A stretch of 64,000 bases of DNA from SCRD01 sp046705285 (lineage in GTDB: Bacteria > Acidobacteriota > Terriglobia > UBA7540), in assembly GCA_046705285.1 (NCBI GenBank), contig JBJKQK010000052.1, positions 1 to 64,000 on the forward strand, written 5' to 3'. A model generated the notes under the pieces. That model worked only from the letters and a program-made list of their open reading frames with translations, searched no databases and had not been told where the DNA came from. Position numbers and translations under genes: made by a program. Position 1 is the stretch's first letter; every line of letters starts with the position of its first letter. Shown in pieces: positions 52,620-62,467 of the stretch.

Positions 52620-53153
52620 ATGGGGGAGTCGAGCGAACACTTGTTGCAGGCCCCGGTACTCGTCCTGAACGCGACCTACGAGCCTATCAATGTAACTGCG
52701 GCGAGGCGTGCCCTTGTGCTTGTTCTGAAAGGGAACGCCATCACCGAGGAAGAAAACGGCAGCTTCATCCACTCAACCCGGGTTTCGTTCCGAATTCCGT
52801 CTGTCATCCGGCTAACGGAGTTTCGGCGCATTCCTCACCAATCGCGACCCCTCTCCAGGAAGAACATCCTGATTCGCGATCGCTATACCTGCCAGTTCTG
52901 TAACAAGGTATTTCCGGCATCGGAATTGACCCTTGATCACATCATCCCGCGCTCCAGAGGAGGGCATACCGATTGGGACAACCTGGTGGCCTGTTGCCAC
53001 GCATGTAACAGCAGGAAGGGTGACCGCTTGCCTGAAGAGGCAGGCTTGAAATTGCGCCGCCAGCCCAGACCGTTCACTTTGCACACCAGCCGCCACATCA
53101 TGCGGATGCTCGGCCGAGCGGACCAGCGCTGGAGAAAGTACCTTTTTTATTGA
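52620..53153 (+). CDS. HNH endonuclease
   Basis: A 177-residue HNH nuclease. The zinc-ribbon-like pairs CQFC and CHAC frame the motif LTLDHIIPRSRGGHTDWDNL, with the catalytic His in DHI. The N-terminal part (VLNATYEPINVTAARRALVLV) is typical of a widely conserved bacterial HNH group of unknown target. GAGG lies eight bases before the ATG. It follows comF by 45 bp. Confidence 0.9.
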   Translation: MGESSEHLLQAPVLVLNATYEPINVTAARRALVLVLKGNAITEEENGSFIHSTRVSFRIPSVIRLTEFRRIPHQSRPLSRKNILIRDRYTCQFCNKVFPASELTLDHIIPRSRGGHTDWDNLVACCHACNSRKGDRLPEEAGLKLRRQPRPFTLHTSRHIMRMLGRADQRWRKYLFY

Positions 53154-53239
53154 TAGAGAACCCGAGCGGGGGCGTCATTAGGCCGGGGCAGGATAAGAAT
53201 GCCAACTTAGTGCTTTGCAGCAGGCTGGATGGTTCCAAA

Positions 53240-53983
53240 TCAGGGCCTCATCCTCCTGGCCATCTCCTTCATCTCAAGAGCGTTCAACGCGGCGTATCCT
53301 GACTGATCGTTGTCAAAGTAAACGAAAACCTGCCGTGCACCGTTTTCCACCCATCTTGTACACAGGTCCAACCACTGTCGTAGTTGCGGCCGCGTATATC
53401 GCCCGCAATACTTTTGCTCGGCTGGCCCATGGAGCCGCAGATAGGCATAGTCAGCCGTCAGTTCTTTCGGTGATTGCCGCCCCGCAAGGTCGTAAACGCA
53501 CATCGCCATGGCGTGCTTTTTGAGCAAAGCAGTGATGTCATCATTAAGCCAACTCGGATCACGGAATTCAAATGCGAAGTGATATTTCCCGGGCAGGATC
53601 TCCAGGAAGTCTTTCAGCCGGTTCGCGTCGCAGTGCCAGTTGGGAGGTAATTGAAACAAGATCGGACCTGTCTTCTTACCCAACACCTGGACATGAGCAA
53701 AGAACCTTTTGGTCGCCATTTCCGGGTCGCGGAGCTTTTTCATGTGGGTAATGTACCGGCTGGCCTTGACTGCGAAGACGAAGTGCTCTGGAACCTGGTC
53801 ATACCAAAGCCTGAAGGTTTGCTGGCTGGGAAGATGATAGAAAGAATTGTTGATCTCGACGGTATGAAAATGCTGGAGATAGTGATTCAGCATTTCGTCG
53901 TCTCGGATGTTGTCCGGATAGAAAGGGCCTCGCCAGTGCGCGTAGTGCCATCCGGAGGTTCCTATGTGAATTCTCTCAGGCAT
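53240..53983 (-). CDS. DUF72-family protein
   Basis: A 247-residue TIM-barrel-like protein of the DUF72 family. The start MPERIHIGTSGWHYAHWRGP and internal FYHLPSQQTF, FAFEFRDPSW and AYLRLHGP motifs are characteristic. Function is unknown. I chose the ATG at 53983 with AAGGGA eight bases upstream. Convergent with the HNH gene. Confidence 0.9.
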   Translation of the reverse strand: MPERIHIGTSGWHYAHWRGPFYPDNIRDDEMLNHYLQHFHTVEINNSFYHLPSQQTFRLWYDQVPEHFVFAVKASRYITHMKKLRDPEMATKRFFAHVQVLGKKTGPILFQLPPNWHCDANRLKDFLEILPGKYHFAFEFRDPSWLNDDITALLKKHAMAMCVYDLAGRQSPKELTADYAYLRLHGPAEQKYCGRYTRPQLRQWLDLCTRWVENGARQVFVYFDNDQSGYAALNALEMKEMARRMRP

Positions 53984-54121
53984 GCCAGTTTCCCTTCCGA
54001 AGCACGCTGAAGGCAAGGAGGATTCCGGACTCTCTTGTCCAATTGTACCGCCAAATCGGAACCGAAAAAGTCCTCCAGATCGACTCTTCTGAATAGGGAA
54101 TTACTGAGGGGATGCAGCCTG

Positions 54122-55624
54122 TTACCCGGCAGAAGAAGCCTTGATCAGCAAATCTAACAACCTGGCCATGGCGAGTGTGTCCTGGTTGCAATATGTCAGG
54201 AGCGCAATGCGCAGCCTCAATTTTTCCGGTTTGCTGATTTGGTTGCGGGATAATTTCTCCCACACCAGGCTTGCCTCCTGGCCGCCGGAAACTTCCATCT
54301 CTTCATAGGTCATGTCGGGAATCAGCGCTGGCAGGACACTTTTGAGGGAAAATGAACCCATGAAACGTGGGTGATAGACGTGCTTCCTGACTACATCCAG
54401 AAGGTCCCAAATTCTTGCTCGGACTCGTGCAATCGGATTCGCGTAGTCTGGAAACCAGCGAGCCAGGTCCGAGAGACGCTGCGACTCAAACCTGCGGTTG
54501 TAGACGACGATGTGGCCCTCCTGGCCGAGCACTTCAAGCAAGGTATTAAGAAATGGCAATCGAGGGTCCAAGCCACTTTCGCCCAGGAATTCATAGTGTT
54601 CCAAGTCTCGTCCTGGATGCCTTTTGACGTGAACCGACCACTGAAAGGGAATGTGATCGTAGGGCCTTATGCCGGCATATCGGGGGATGGAGGGACTAAC
54701 GGTTTCGAAGTCCATAAAGTAGAGGGGGTAGATCATCCGGCCAAGAGCTTCCTTTAACTCTTTCCCGAAATAGGCTTCTTTCGTCCGAACACAGTTACAG
54801 GCTCGTCTTTGCCTGTCGGTAAGAGGAAAGGTCGGAGGAATCCTATGGATGGAATCGATTCCTTTCTCGATTAGTTGATTCACTTTCTCTGAAGAGATGC
54901 CGGGCAGCAATGAGACATGATCTTCCGGCAGCGGCAAGTTGCAGTAGTCGTAGAATTCGCATCGAACCGGCCTTGTGCATTGAGGACCGGCTTCAATCAC
55001 AGGGGGCAACGACTGAGACAACGCTTCGCGCTGTTTCCGGATTAAGTCCGCCAGCTCGTCCCGCAGACTCTCGATTTCCTGTGTCAAATTCCGGATCAGG
55101 AAGAGATTGCCAAGGTCATGATGATAACCGTTATAGACGTAGCCCCGGTTCAGGTGCATGAGCGATGGAGAAGCCTCAAGACCCGAGGCGCCGAGCACAT
55201 AATGCTGGATGCCGACGTCATACACGTGGTGTTTCTTCAAGTCCGTTGAGGATTTCACCTCAATCAGTTGCCATCTACCTCTGGGCCTTCTTGACAGAAT
55301 ATCTGTTCGGACAAAGATATTGTCGTGCTCAAAAGATCCTTCAAAGATGGTCTGAACGCTGGGGTCTGCGATCAGTTGTGCCGTTCTTGTAATGGCTTCG
55401 TCAGGATCCTGTTCGTCATGGTGAACCAGTATGCCGCCAGGGAATGCTTTCCGTGCCAACTCCTCGACTTCGCGGCCCTCCTGCAGCAAGGCCAGTCTCG
55501 ACTCGTCCTGCTCTGCCGCAAGCTCCGGGTGATGGATCTGAAAGTAGAGACGCTTCAGGCATTGAACTCCAGCGGTGATTCTGGATTTTGAAAGCGCTAT
55601 CGGGACACTCTTGTCCGCTGGCAT
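54122..55624 (-). CDS. DUF2779-domain nuclease-like protein
   Basis: A 500-residue protein. The N-terminal half has a PD-(D/E)XK-type motif (RGRWQLIEVKSSTDLKKHHV) and four cysteines spread along the chain that could bind an iron-sulfur cluster as in RecB/Cas4-like nucleases (CNLP, CTRPVRC and others). The C-terminal half matches DUF2779 (YFMDFETVSPSIPRYAGIRP). This layout is found in TM0106-like putative nucleases. The ATG at 55624 has AAAGG at five bases. Target unknown. Confidence 0.85.
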   Translation of the reverse strand: MPADKSVPIALSKSRITAGVQCLKRLYFQIHHPELAAEQDESRLALLQEGREVEELARKAFPGGILVHHDEQDPDEAITRTAQLIADPSVQTIFEGSFEHDNIFVRTDILSRRPRGRWQLIEVKSSTDLKKHHVYDVGIQHYVLGASGLEASPSLMHLNRGYVYNGYHHDLGNLFLIRNLTQEIESLRDELADLIRKQREALSQSLPPVIEAGPQCTRPVRCEFYDYCNLPLPEDHVSLLPGISSEKVNQLIEKGIDSIHRIPPTFPLTDRQRRACNCVRTKEAYFGKELKEALGRMIYPLYFMDFETVSPSIPRYAGIRPYDHIPFQWSVHVKRHPGRDLEHYEFLGESGLDPRLPFLNTLLEVLGQEGHIVVYNRRFESQRLSDLARWFPDYANPIARVRARIWDLLDVVRKHVYHPRFMGSFSLKSVLPALIPDMTYEEMEVSGGQEASLVWEKLSRNQISKPEKLRLRIALLTYCNQDTLAMARLLDLLIKASSAG

Positions 55625-55707
55625 CGCGACCTTTCCGAAAGGCAAAAAGGAGCGTCGGATCGCGCAGGTTTTTGTTAGCAGCTTGCCACTCCTTGGAACT
55701 CCCTATT

Positions 55708-58700
55708 TTAAAACGAGAGCGAAGCCCGTACTTGAACCAGCCGTGAAGAGGCATCACCTCCCAGGCCGGATCCGAAGATCGTTGTTGGCTGGCTTACAGT
55801 GTAAAGAATCTTCCCGAATTGTGGGTCAGCCAGGTTGGCAACGGGCTGATCGAAATTCGGATGATTGAGAACGTTAAACACCTGGAACCCGAGCATGAGT
55901 TTCGCGCTCTCCCAATGTGGCAAAGACAGACTCTTGGTGAGAGCAAGATCGGTGTTGAAATACCCAGGGCCCCGAAACATGTTTCTGCCCTGGATGCCGA
56001 AATGGGTTGGGCTTGTCGTCGGAGCAGCAAACTGCGAGGCGGTCAAGCAAGGATGGTTAGGGCTGTCACAACTCGTCACAGGCGCAGGGTTATTCAGGTA
56101 GGTGGCAAAAACAGGCCCGCCAAAGCCCTGATAGTAGAGCGTTCCCTCCGCGTTCCCATCCACCACCGTATAAGGGAAACCGGAGTGCGTGAACAGTGTG
56201 CCGGAAACTCGCCAGCCATTTACCAGGGATCTCCAGCCGTGGCCGAAGAAGAACTGCCGGATCGGCAGGTTGTACACGTAACTCAAGTTCAAATTGTTCC
56301 GGTTGTCATAATCAGCGCTGCCGTAATTGGCTCTTATGTCGTAAGGGTTCTGCGGGTACACCGTGCTCGCGTTGACGCTATAGATGAACGGCAACCCACT
56401 CCCACCGTTCGACAGAATGTCCAGTGCATGGCCATACGTGTAATTCGCAGAAAGCAGACCGCGCGAAAAATTGTGCCGGAAGCTGATGGTCATCCCGTTA
56501 TAGCTGGATACTCCCGCGTTTTCAAGATAGGTAACGGTCCCAAACCTTGGATCAGGGGGGCTTGAAGGCATGCCGGCGAAGCCCAGGGCATAGCCGTTGA
56601 TGGATGCATTCTGGATCATTTCGTGGATGCCGTGGTTTCCTACGTAATCCAGGCTCAATATAGTGTTTGGACCAAGTCCTTTTTGGATTTCAAGGTTCCA
56701 TTCCTGGTACTGGGGCAGTTTGACGGTTTGCTCGGCGCTCGCGAGATTGGGAGGTGAGAAAAACTGGCCGAGAGCAGCAAGCGAGTTCGAGATACTGGCC
56801 GCGGTTCCGCCATTCGCAAAGGCCGTGAGAAAAGCGCTGTTGGAATTTGCGGCGTCTGCAAACAGGTTTGTTGGTTCAGACGGAGAGATGTAGTCGAAAT
56901 ATGGGACAAATTCATTCTGGTAAGGTGGATTGCCAGCGATGCTTTCGACCGTGCGGCCTGGAATACCGTCGTAAAAGAGTCCGATTCCGCCGCGCACAAC
57001 AAAATTACCTTGTGAACCGAACGGTTGCCAGGCGAATCCCAAACGTGGCTGCCAAGCCAGATTGGTCAATGCTGCAAATTCCTGATGTTGATTAACCTGG
57101 ATTGCCTGGTTATAGGGGATGGAGACATCGTGATTAAGGCTGAGGAAAGGCTGGGCTGTTCGGGCAAAGCAACTGTGTTGGCACACGGGATTCGAGGAAT
57201 GGTCGCCCCGCAGCGCTAATGTCAAATTCAGGTTGCTTGCGACTCTCCATTCATCCTGTGCATAAAACCCCAGTCGATAAAGTGCAAAAGGCTGAACCAG
57301 AGAGGTTGGAAAGTTTTTTTCCAGAAGGTCTCCAGATGAGAAGTTTGGCGCAAATCCTCCGTTATAAAAAGCAGAAAGAGGAGATCCACCAGGGGAATAT
57401 TGAAAAAAGCCCAGAAATCCGCTCGATAAGTATCCAAACTCGTAATCGCTGATGTCGCTTCGGTAGAAATTGAGTCCGAACTTCAAGTTATGATTGCCTC
57501 GAATCCAGGAAAAGTCGTCCACGAATTGGTACTGGGTGACGTTTGAACCTGAAGGGGCAATTGAGTCCTTGCCGCCGAGGGGAGTCAAAGAGTTGTCATA
57601 GAAATACAGGGTTGATGGGAACGCCTGCAGAGCTTTGCTAAGGTTGGGCGGTGAAAAGATAGCCGAATAATACTGCAATGTGCCGCGAAACGAGTTGACT
57701 TTGTTGGTCCCCATCAGGTGAGTCCAGCCGATCTGGCCCTGTTCCTCCGGCTGATTACTGACAAGATTGAAGAGCGGACTTATGGGATCGGAGAAGTTTC
57801 CCTGATGTCCGCGGTCCATTTCGCCATGGATGAACAGCCGATCGCTGGAACCGAGATTGAAATCCAGGCGCGAGGCAAGAATCCACTGATTCGTGAGCTG
57901 CCCAACCGTAGACCGGAATGCCAGCACGCACGGGTCGCCTGCTGGAAGATCGGTAATCCCGGCGCTGCCACAGTTGATCAGGGGTTTTGCTCGGCTTGCC
58001 CCGGAAGCGTTGTTGTATAGGTTGAAGATCTTGTTGTAAAAGGGTACAGACGCACCCAACCCAAGACTTTGAAGATTGGCGATTGTGGCATTTTCGAATT
58101 CCTGTGATGGAATTCGAGCTTGCATGTTGGTAGGGATTGACAGTCGTATTCCTTCCTGATCCACAAAAAAGAAAGCCTTGTTCTTGACAATCGGTCCGCC
58201 CAGCGAGGCGGACCACTGATTGGCGTTGACAAACGGACGGGGAGTATCGGTGGCGTTGTTGAAGAAACTATTGGCGTCAAGCGCGCTGCCGTTCCAGTAA
58301 TAGTTTGCGTTGCCGTGGAAGGCGTTTGTCCCTGACTTAGTTATGTAATTGATGTTGGCGCCAGCCAGGCCTCCATATTCACCCGAATAGCCGTTTGTCA
58401 CTACCGTGGCTTCCTGAACATCGTTCAAGCCCAGCATCAGGTTGGACGGCCCGCTGTTGTTCAGGTTGAACAATGGGTCCATGTCGTTCATGCCGTTGAG
58501 CGTGAAGAGGTTGGAGGTGGCGGGCAACCCGTAGAAGGAGATGTTGCCGTACCCGCTGCCCGTGTTCATGACCGTTCCAGGCGCCATCTGCGCGATGAAG
58601 GTCAGATCATTGCCCGGGTTGGGTATCTGCGAGATCTGGAGTTGGCTGATGGTGGTGGCAATGTTCGCGTTATTCGGCTGCAGCAGGTGCGACTCGTAAG

Positions 58701-59091
58701 TCACCGTGATGGTTTGCCGGCCTCCGCCCACTTGGAGCTCGAAGTTCGTCGTCCGCGTTTGTCCTACTGCGATTGTTACCGGTCGGGTAGCGGTCTGAAA
58801 CCCGGAAGCCGCTGCGGTGACGGTGTAATTTCCCGGGTCTAGAAAGGCAAAGCGATAAGCGCCGCTCATGTCAGTTGTGGTGGTGATTGCAGACCCGGTT
58901 TCTTCGTTGACTAATTTCACCGTGGCATGGGATACCACAGCGTGGGATGGGTCAGTAATCTGCCCCGTGATCGCTCCGGTTGTAGTTGACTGCGCCAGTG
59001 TCTCTGCTGGGAGAAGGAACACAACGAGCGCAAGAAACAGAAACACTCTTGCAGCATATACTCTCGCCATGCGAAAGCATGAGCAGCACAT
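55708..59091 (-). CDS. Oar-like TonB-dependent receptor with carboxypeptidase-regulatory domain
   Basis: A 1127-residue outer membrane receptor. A signal peptide (residues 8-33) is followed by a carboxypeptidase-regulatory-like domain (about 37-115: GAITGQITDPSHAVVSHATV ... GAYRFAFLDPGNYTVTAAA), then a plug domain (about 120-240) and a long beta-barrel ending in RASLSF, a typical C-terminal Phe barrel signal. Such Oar-type receptors are numerous in Acidobacteriota and are thought to import large substrates or take part in adhesion. The start at 59091 has GGGAGG seven bases upstream. No partner lipoprotein is nearby. Confidence 0.93.
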   Translation of the reverse strand: MCCSCFRMARVYAARVFLFLALVVFLLPAETLAQSTTTGAITGQITDPSHAVVSHATVKLVNEETGSAITTTTDMSGAYRFAFLDPGNYTVTAAASGFQTATRPVTIAVGQTRTTNFELQVGGGRQTITVTYESHLLQPNNANIATTISQLQISQIPNPGNDLTFIAQMAPGTVMNTGSGYGNISFYGLPATSNLFTLNGMNDMDPLFNLNNSGPSNLMLGLNDVQEATVVTNGYSGEYGGLAGANINYITKSGTNAFHGNANYYWNGSALDANSFFNNATDTPRPFVNANQWSASLGGPIVKNKAFFFVDQEGIRLSIPTNMQARIPSQEFENATIANLQSLGLGASVPFYNKIFNLYNNASGASRAKPLINCGSAGITDLPAGDPCVLAFRSTVGQLTNQWILASRLDFNLGSSDRLFIHGEMDRGHQGNFSDPISPLFNLVSNQPEEQGQIGWTHLMGTNKVNSFRGTLQYYSAIFSPPNLSKALQAFPSTLYFYDNSLTPLGGKDSIAPSGSNVTQYQFVDDFSWIRGNHNLKFGLNFYRSDISDYEFGYLSSGFLGFFQYSPGGSPLSAFYNGGFAPNFSSGDLLEKNFPTSLVQPFALYRLGFYAQDEWRVASNLNLTLALRGDHSSNPVCQHSCFARTAQPFLSLNHDVSIPYNQAIQVNQHQEFAALTNLAWQPRLGFAWQPFGSQGNFVVRGGIGLFYDGIPGRTVESIAGNPPYQNEFVPYFDYISPSEPTNLFADAANSNSAFLTAFANGGTAASISNSLAALGQFFSPPNLASAEQTVKLPQYQEWNLEIQKGLGPNTILSLDYVGNHGIHEMIQNASINGYALGFAGMPSSPPDPRFGTVTYLENAGVSSYNGMTISFRHNFSRGLLSANYTYGHALDILSNGGSGLPFIYSVNASTVYPQNPYDIRANYGSADYDNRNNLNLSYVYNLPIRQFFFGHGWRSLVNGWRVSGTLFTHSGFPYTVVDGNAEGTLYYQGFGGPVFATYLNNPAPVTSCDSPNHPCLTASQFAAPTTSPTHFGIQGRNMFRGPGYFNTDLALTKSLSLPHWESAKLMLGFQVFNVLNHPNFDQPVANLADPQFGKILYTVSQPTTIFGSGLGGDASSRLVQVRASLSF

Positions 59092-59730
59092 GAAATTTCC
59101 TCCCTGGCGAGACCATTACTAGGCTGGAGAAGGCGTGTTTTCACTCCATGTGAAGGTACATGAGATTATGAGCCTCTAGTCAATGGCCGATCACGTAAGC
59201 TAATGCGAGTCCCCCTGAGTCGGAGATTTTAACAACACAAAGACATTTCGGCAAGAAGATAAATCTTATGAAGGAGATAAAGCCAGAAATCACTTTTTGC
59301 TGCCTAGCATGCCCAATGGAGGGATGGTACCCCTTTGTAGGAGGATATCTGCCGTTGGTGGATGGGGAGATTTCCATGGAATCAATCAGCTGGGGGCTTC
59401 CAACCAAGACTGAATGAGAGCACCACGGTTATTCTGGGAAGACTTATTGAGAAGCGGATCGGACGGGGGCACACGGCGGGCTGGGGCATAAGAGTTCTGC
59501 AGAGTTAAGAATAAGCCTTGAGCGTAAGATAAATGGCATTGGAATTGACCATGTTGGATTCCGATGAGGCTTGGGACATCGTTCCAAGGGGTCTCAGTCT
59601 CGTGCCGAAGGAGCTAACATTCCATCTTCGGGCGGATAAGGGCATGATTGGCGGGATTTTACCGGTTTGACCGTGCCGGCTGGCAGGCCAAAGTTCGTTC
59701 CAGCATTACATCATCTGGTTTTTATTAGCC
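59092..59730. other. Intergenic region without recognised gene
   Basis: About 640 bases between the TonB receptor and mutY genes. It holds short open frames but no family-like protein, and no clear terminator. A small inverted repeat, CATGT-N6-ACATG, lies at about 59147-59162, in the leader of the receptor gene. Confidence 0.5.
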
Positions 59731-60798
59731 TCAACTGACCAGTTTTCCAGCGATCTTGCGTGCCAATTGAGACACGGCCGCCCGTTCAACAGTCTTTGGG
59801 TGGAACCAGCGAAATCCGTCTCGCGGCGCTCGCCCTATGAATTCGCCACTGTAAACCTGGACTCGGATGCGTCGATAGGTAATGTTGTGTAGAAGTTGGT
59901 GTCCGAGCTTTCTCAAGTCGGCTTGAGTCCCGAGGGCAGAGTGGAGTTTTTCCCGCAAACGTTCCACAGCCTGGTTGCCGGACTGACCCAGTGCTGAGGG
60001 AAAGTTCCACAAGCCTTCAAGGAGTCCGTCATCCAGGCCGCGGGACATCAGAATTCGCTGATTCCGACGGAGCACGGCAGTTGCCATGTACCACAACTCC
60101 GCGCGCCGCTTGACCCGTGGCGCGGGGTAGTCTTCGGGGTCTTCAAACTTGAAAGCATGGCACCACCGCCCCAGGGGGCATGACGGGCATTGAGGCAAGC
60201 GTGGTCGACAAACATTTTGTCCCAGTTGCATTACAGCCTGATTGAAGTCGCCCGGCCGGCGGCGGGAAAGAAGAAGATCAAGAGTCTCCTCAATGGCCCG
60301 TCGAAATTCGGGTTCGTGGAGATTGCCGCGCAGGCCCAGAAACCTGGCCATCACGCGAGTTACGTTGCCATCGATAACGGCAAGCGGTTGATTGTATGCA
60401 ATGCTCAGCACCGCTCGAGCCGTGTAATTGCCTACGCCGGGTAGGGAACGTGCCTGCCCGAAATCATCGGGGAAGTGCCCGCCATGCTTTTCCACTATCT
60501 CCTGCGCTGCCCGGTGCAGGTTCCGAGCACGACGGTAATAGCCCAGGCCCGACCACAATTCCAGAACCCGTTCGAGCGGGGCTTTTGCCAGGTGATCAGG
60601 GCTTGGAAATTCCTGAAGGAAACGCTGGTAATAGGGAATGACGGTCTCGACCTGAGTTTGCTGGAGCATGATCTCCGAAACCCACACCTCATAGGGAGAC
60701 TTGGATTGGCGCCAGGGCAAAGCTCGGGAGTGAACTCCGTACCAGCGAAACAGCGCGCATCGGAATGAAGGGGCGTCAGGGAGTTCGGGGCGGATCAT
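59731..60798 (-). CDS. mutY: A/G-specific adenine glycosylase MutY
   Basis: A 355-residue DNA repair enzyme that removes adenine mispaired with 8-oxoguanine. The HhH SLPGVGNYTARAVLSIAY and the catalytic Asp in VIDGNVTRVM are present. The Fe-S motif is complete: C-RPRLPQ-C-PS-C-PLGRW-C. The C-terminal NUDIX-like domain covers about residues 225-350. It starts 9 bp downstream of the VWFA-protein gene on the same strand. Confidence 0.96.
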   Translation of the reverse strand: MIRPELPDAPSFRCALFRWYGVHSRALPWRQSKSPYEVWVSEIMLQQTQVETVIPYYQRFLQEFPSPDHLAKAPLERVLELWSGLGYYRRARNLHRAAQEIVEKHGGHFPDDFGQARSLPGVGNYTARAVLSIAYNQPLAVIDGNVTRVMARFLGLRGNLHEPEFRRAIEETLDLLLSRRRPGDFNQAVMQLGQNVCRPRLPQCPSCPLGRWCHAFKFEDPEDYPAPRVKRRAELWYMATAVLRRNQRILMSRGLDDGLLEGLWNFPSALGQSGNQAVERLREKLHSALGTQADLRKLGHQLLHNITYRRIRVQVYSGEFIGRAPRDGFRWFHPKTVERAAVSQLARKIAGKLVS

Positions 60799-60807
60799 AT
60801 CGGGCAG

Positions 60808-62196
60808 TTATTTCCGGCGATGTCTTGAATGCCTGTTACGGATGGATGACTTGACAATTTCCGACGGAGTTCCCGGCGCATAGTAGCCGGAAGGAGCCTG
60901 GACTCCCATGAGCCCGTGCCGGACAACACTGACCCGGACGCTATGGAAATGCCCGTTATCTCTCAGGTTCGTTGGATAAAATCCCAGCACATAATAAGCA
61001 GGAGGCAACGGCAAGGTTGCCCTGAAACCTGACTCCAAGTCATCCATGTTGGAGACAAAGTTGCCTCCGGTCATTGTAGACAGGTCCAGCAGCACGTCCG
61101 CATTCATCGAGGCGCGGTCCGCCATCATCTGGTTCTTGGCAGCGACAAGTGCTTCCCGTTCTTCGTCGAGCCTGCGGTTATGCGTGGGGGCAGGTGGTGA
61201 AAGCTGTCTGAGCAGGCCGGTTGTGTCCAGTGCGCTGATGATAATATGAAGGTGCGTCGCCTGCTGTGCGAGCACGTCAACCTGCCTTGAACTCGTGCCA
61301 GTCAGAAAACCCGGAGAGGCTATGATGATGGCCCGCGGGTCGGGCAGCGTGGCCACCTTGCTGATGAGATGGTCCAGCCCGTTGAGAGTTTGCTGTGATC
61401 GGATTTCACTTTGCGCAATAACTTGTCTTGCCCGGGCATCGATGGTCTGCTTCATCTGCCGGAGCCTTGCGATCGGCAGGCTATCGAGTGGCGGGTCGGG
61501 CTGGCCAGTTTGGTTCCTGCAGCCGGTCATGTCCTCCAGGGCTATTTGCAGGGCAAGTGGGTCGTTGGCGTAGAGCAATAAATAAGCCTGGAAATCCGAA
61601 ATCTGCGGGCAGGCTTTCGCCTCGGTTGCCAAAGGCAGGTGAGGGCGTATTGTCAGGAGAGCTTGATGGAGCTTCTTGGGATTGTCGGTAAAATCAAGCG
61701 TTACTTCGCCCGAAGCAGTGAAGACACCGACCTTGTTCCGCGGACCCAGTGTATGGGCGAAGTAGGAATACGCGCTGTCTGTGACTCGGATGGTGTCAGT
61801 AAAGTCGTAATGAAGATCGTCAAAATACAGAGCAGTATAACGAATGGTTCCGGGAATCTTGATGTTTTCAACAGGGGCGGGGACTATGTCGGCAGCAAAA
61901 TCAGTGATGCGCTGTAGCCGGCCATCGTCCCACAACCGAAAGTCGCTTCGGCGGAGGTTCGCGACCGTCTGGCCGCGAACATTTCGGACCACTACGCAAA
62001 GCTGAACGGGAGGAACAGCAGTTCTGTGGGCAGCGCCCAGATGCTGCCTCTTCTTTATCGGGTTATGCGTTTCTTGATGGTTTTGGCGAGCAAACACCGG
62101 CGAGCTGAAAAAAAAGGCAACAAGACTGCAAAGCACCAAGAATCGGGTGGCCCATCCAGACCAGACCCAAGAAGACCCTTTCCTGCAATTTTCCAT
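60808..62196 (-). CDS. Secreted VWFA-related protein (Acidobacteriota type)
   Basis: A 462-residue secreted protein of the VWFA-related family typical of Acidobacteriota. A signal segment (about residues 15-36) precedes the N-terminal beta domain (VVVRNVRGQTVANLRRSDFRLWDDGRLQRI), then a von Willebrand type A-like fold with the DDLHYDFTDT acidic motif and, at the C-terminus, YYVLGFYPTNLRDNGHFHSVRV. Role unknown, perhaps protein-protein adhesion. The start is the ATG at 62196 preceded by AGGG. Confidence 0.88.
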   Translation of the reverse strand: MENCRKGSSWVWSGWATRFLVLCSLVAFFFSSPVFARQNHQETHNPIKKRQHLGAAHRTAVPPVQLCVVVRNVRGQTVANLRRSDFRLWDDGRLQRITDFAADIVPAPVENIKIPGTIRYTALYFDDLHYDFTDTIRVTDSAYSYFAHTLGPRNKVGVFTASGEVTLDFTDNPKKLHQALLTIRPHLPLATEAKACPQISDFQAYLLLYANDPLALQIALEDMTGCRNQTGQPDPPLDSLPIARLRQMKQTIDARARQVIAQSEIRSQQTLNGLDHLISKVATLPDPRAIIIASPGFLTGTSSRQVDVLAQQATHLHIIISALDTTGLLRQLSPPAPTHNRRLDEEREALVAAKNQMMADRASMNADVLLDLSTMTGGNFVSNMDDLESGFRATLPLPPAYYVLGFYPTNLRDNGHFHSVRVSVVRHGLMGVQAPSGYYAPGTPSEIVKSSIRNRHSRHRRK

Positions 62197-62467
62197 GAAG
62201 CGACCCTGGAAGGAGGGTGGATTCACTCGGATTAACGTGGAAACGTGCTTACAACACGCACTTCCGCTGCCCTCCCCTTCAGCGTAGCAAGACAAGTATC
62301 AGTTGCAAAGGCGGAGGTTGTCAACAAGGCATTGACCTCAATATACTGGGCCATTTGTGGTCCTTGATTTGCGATGCGCAATCTGCAATTCTTGGAACTT
62401 TAAGGCTGCATGCAGCAAAAGCACGAAAGGAGAGGAACAACATAACACCTCTCCGGTCAGGGATGCC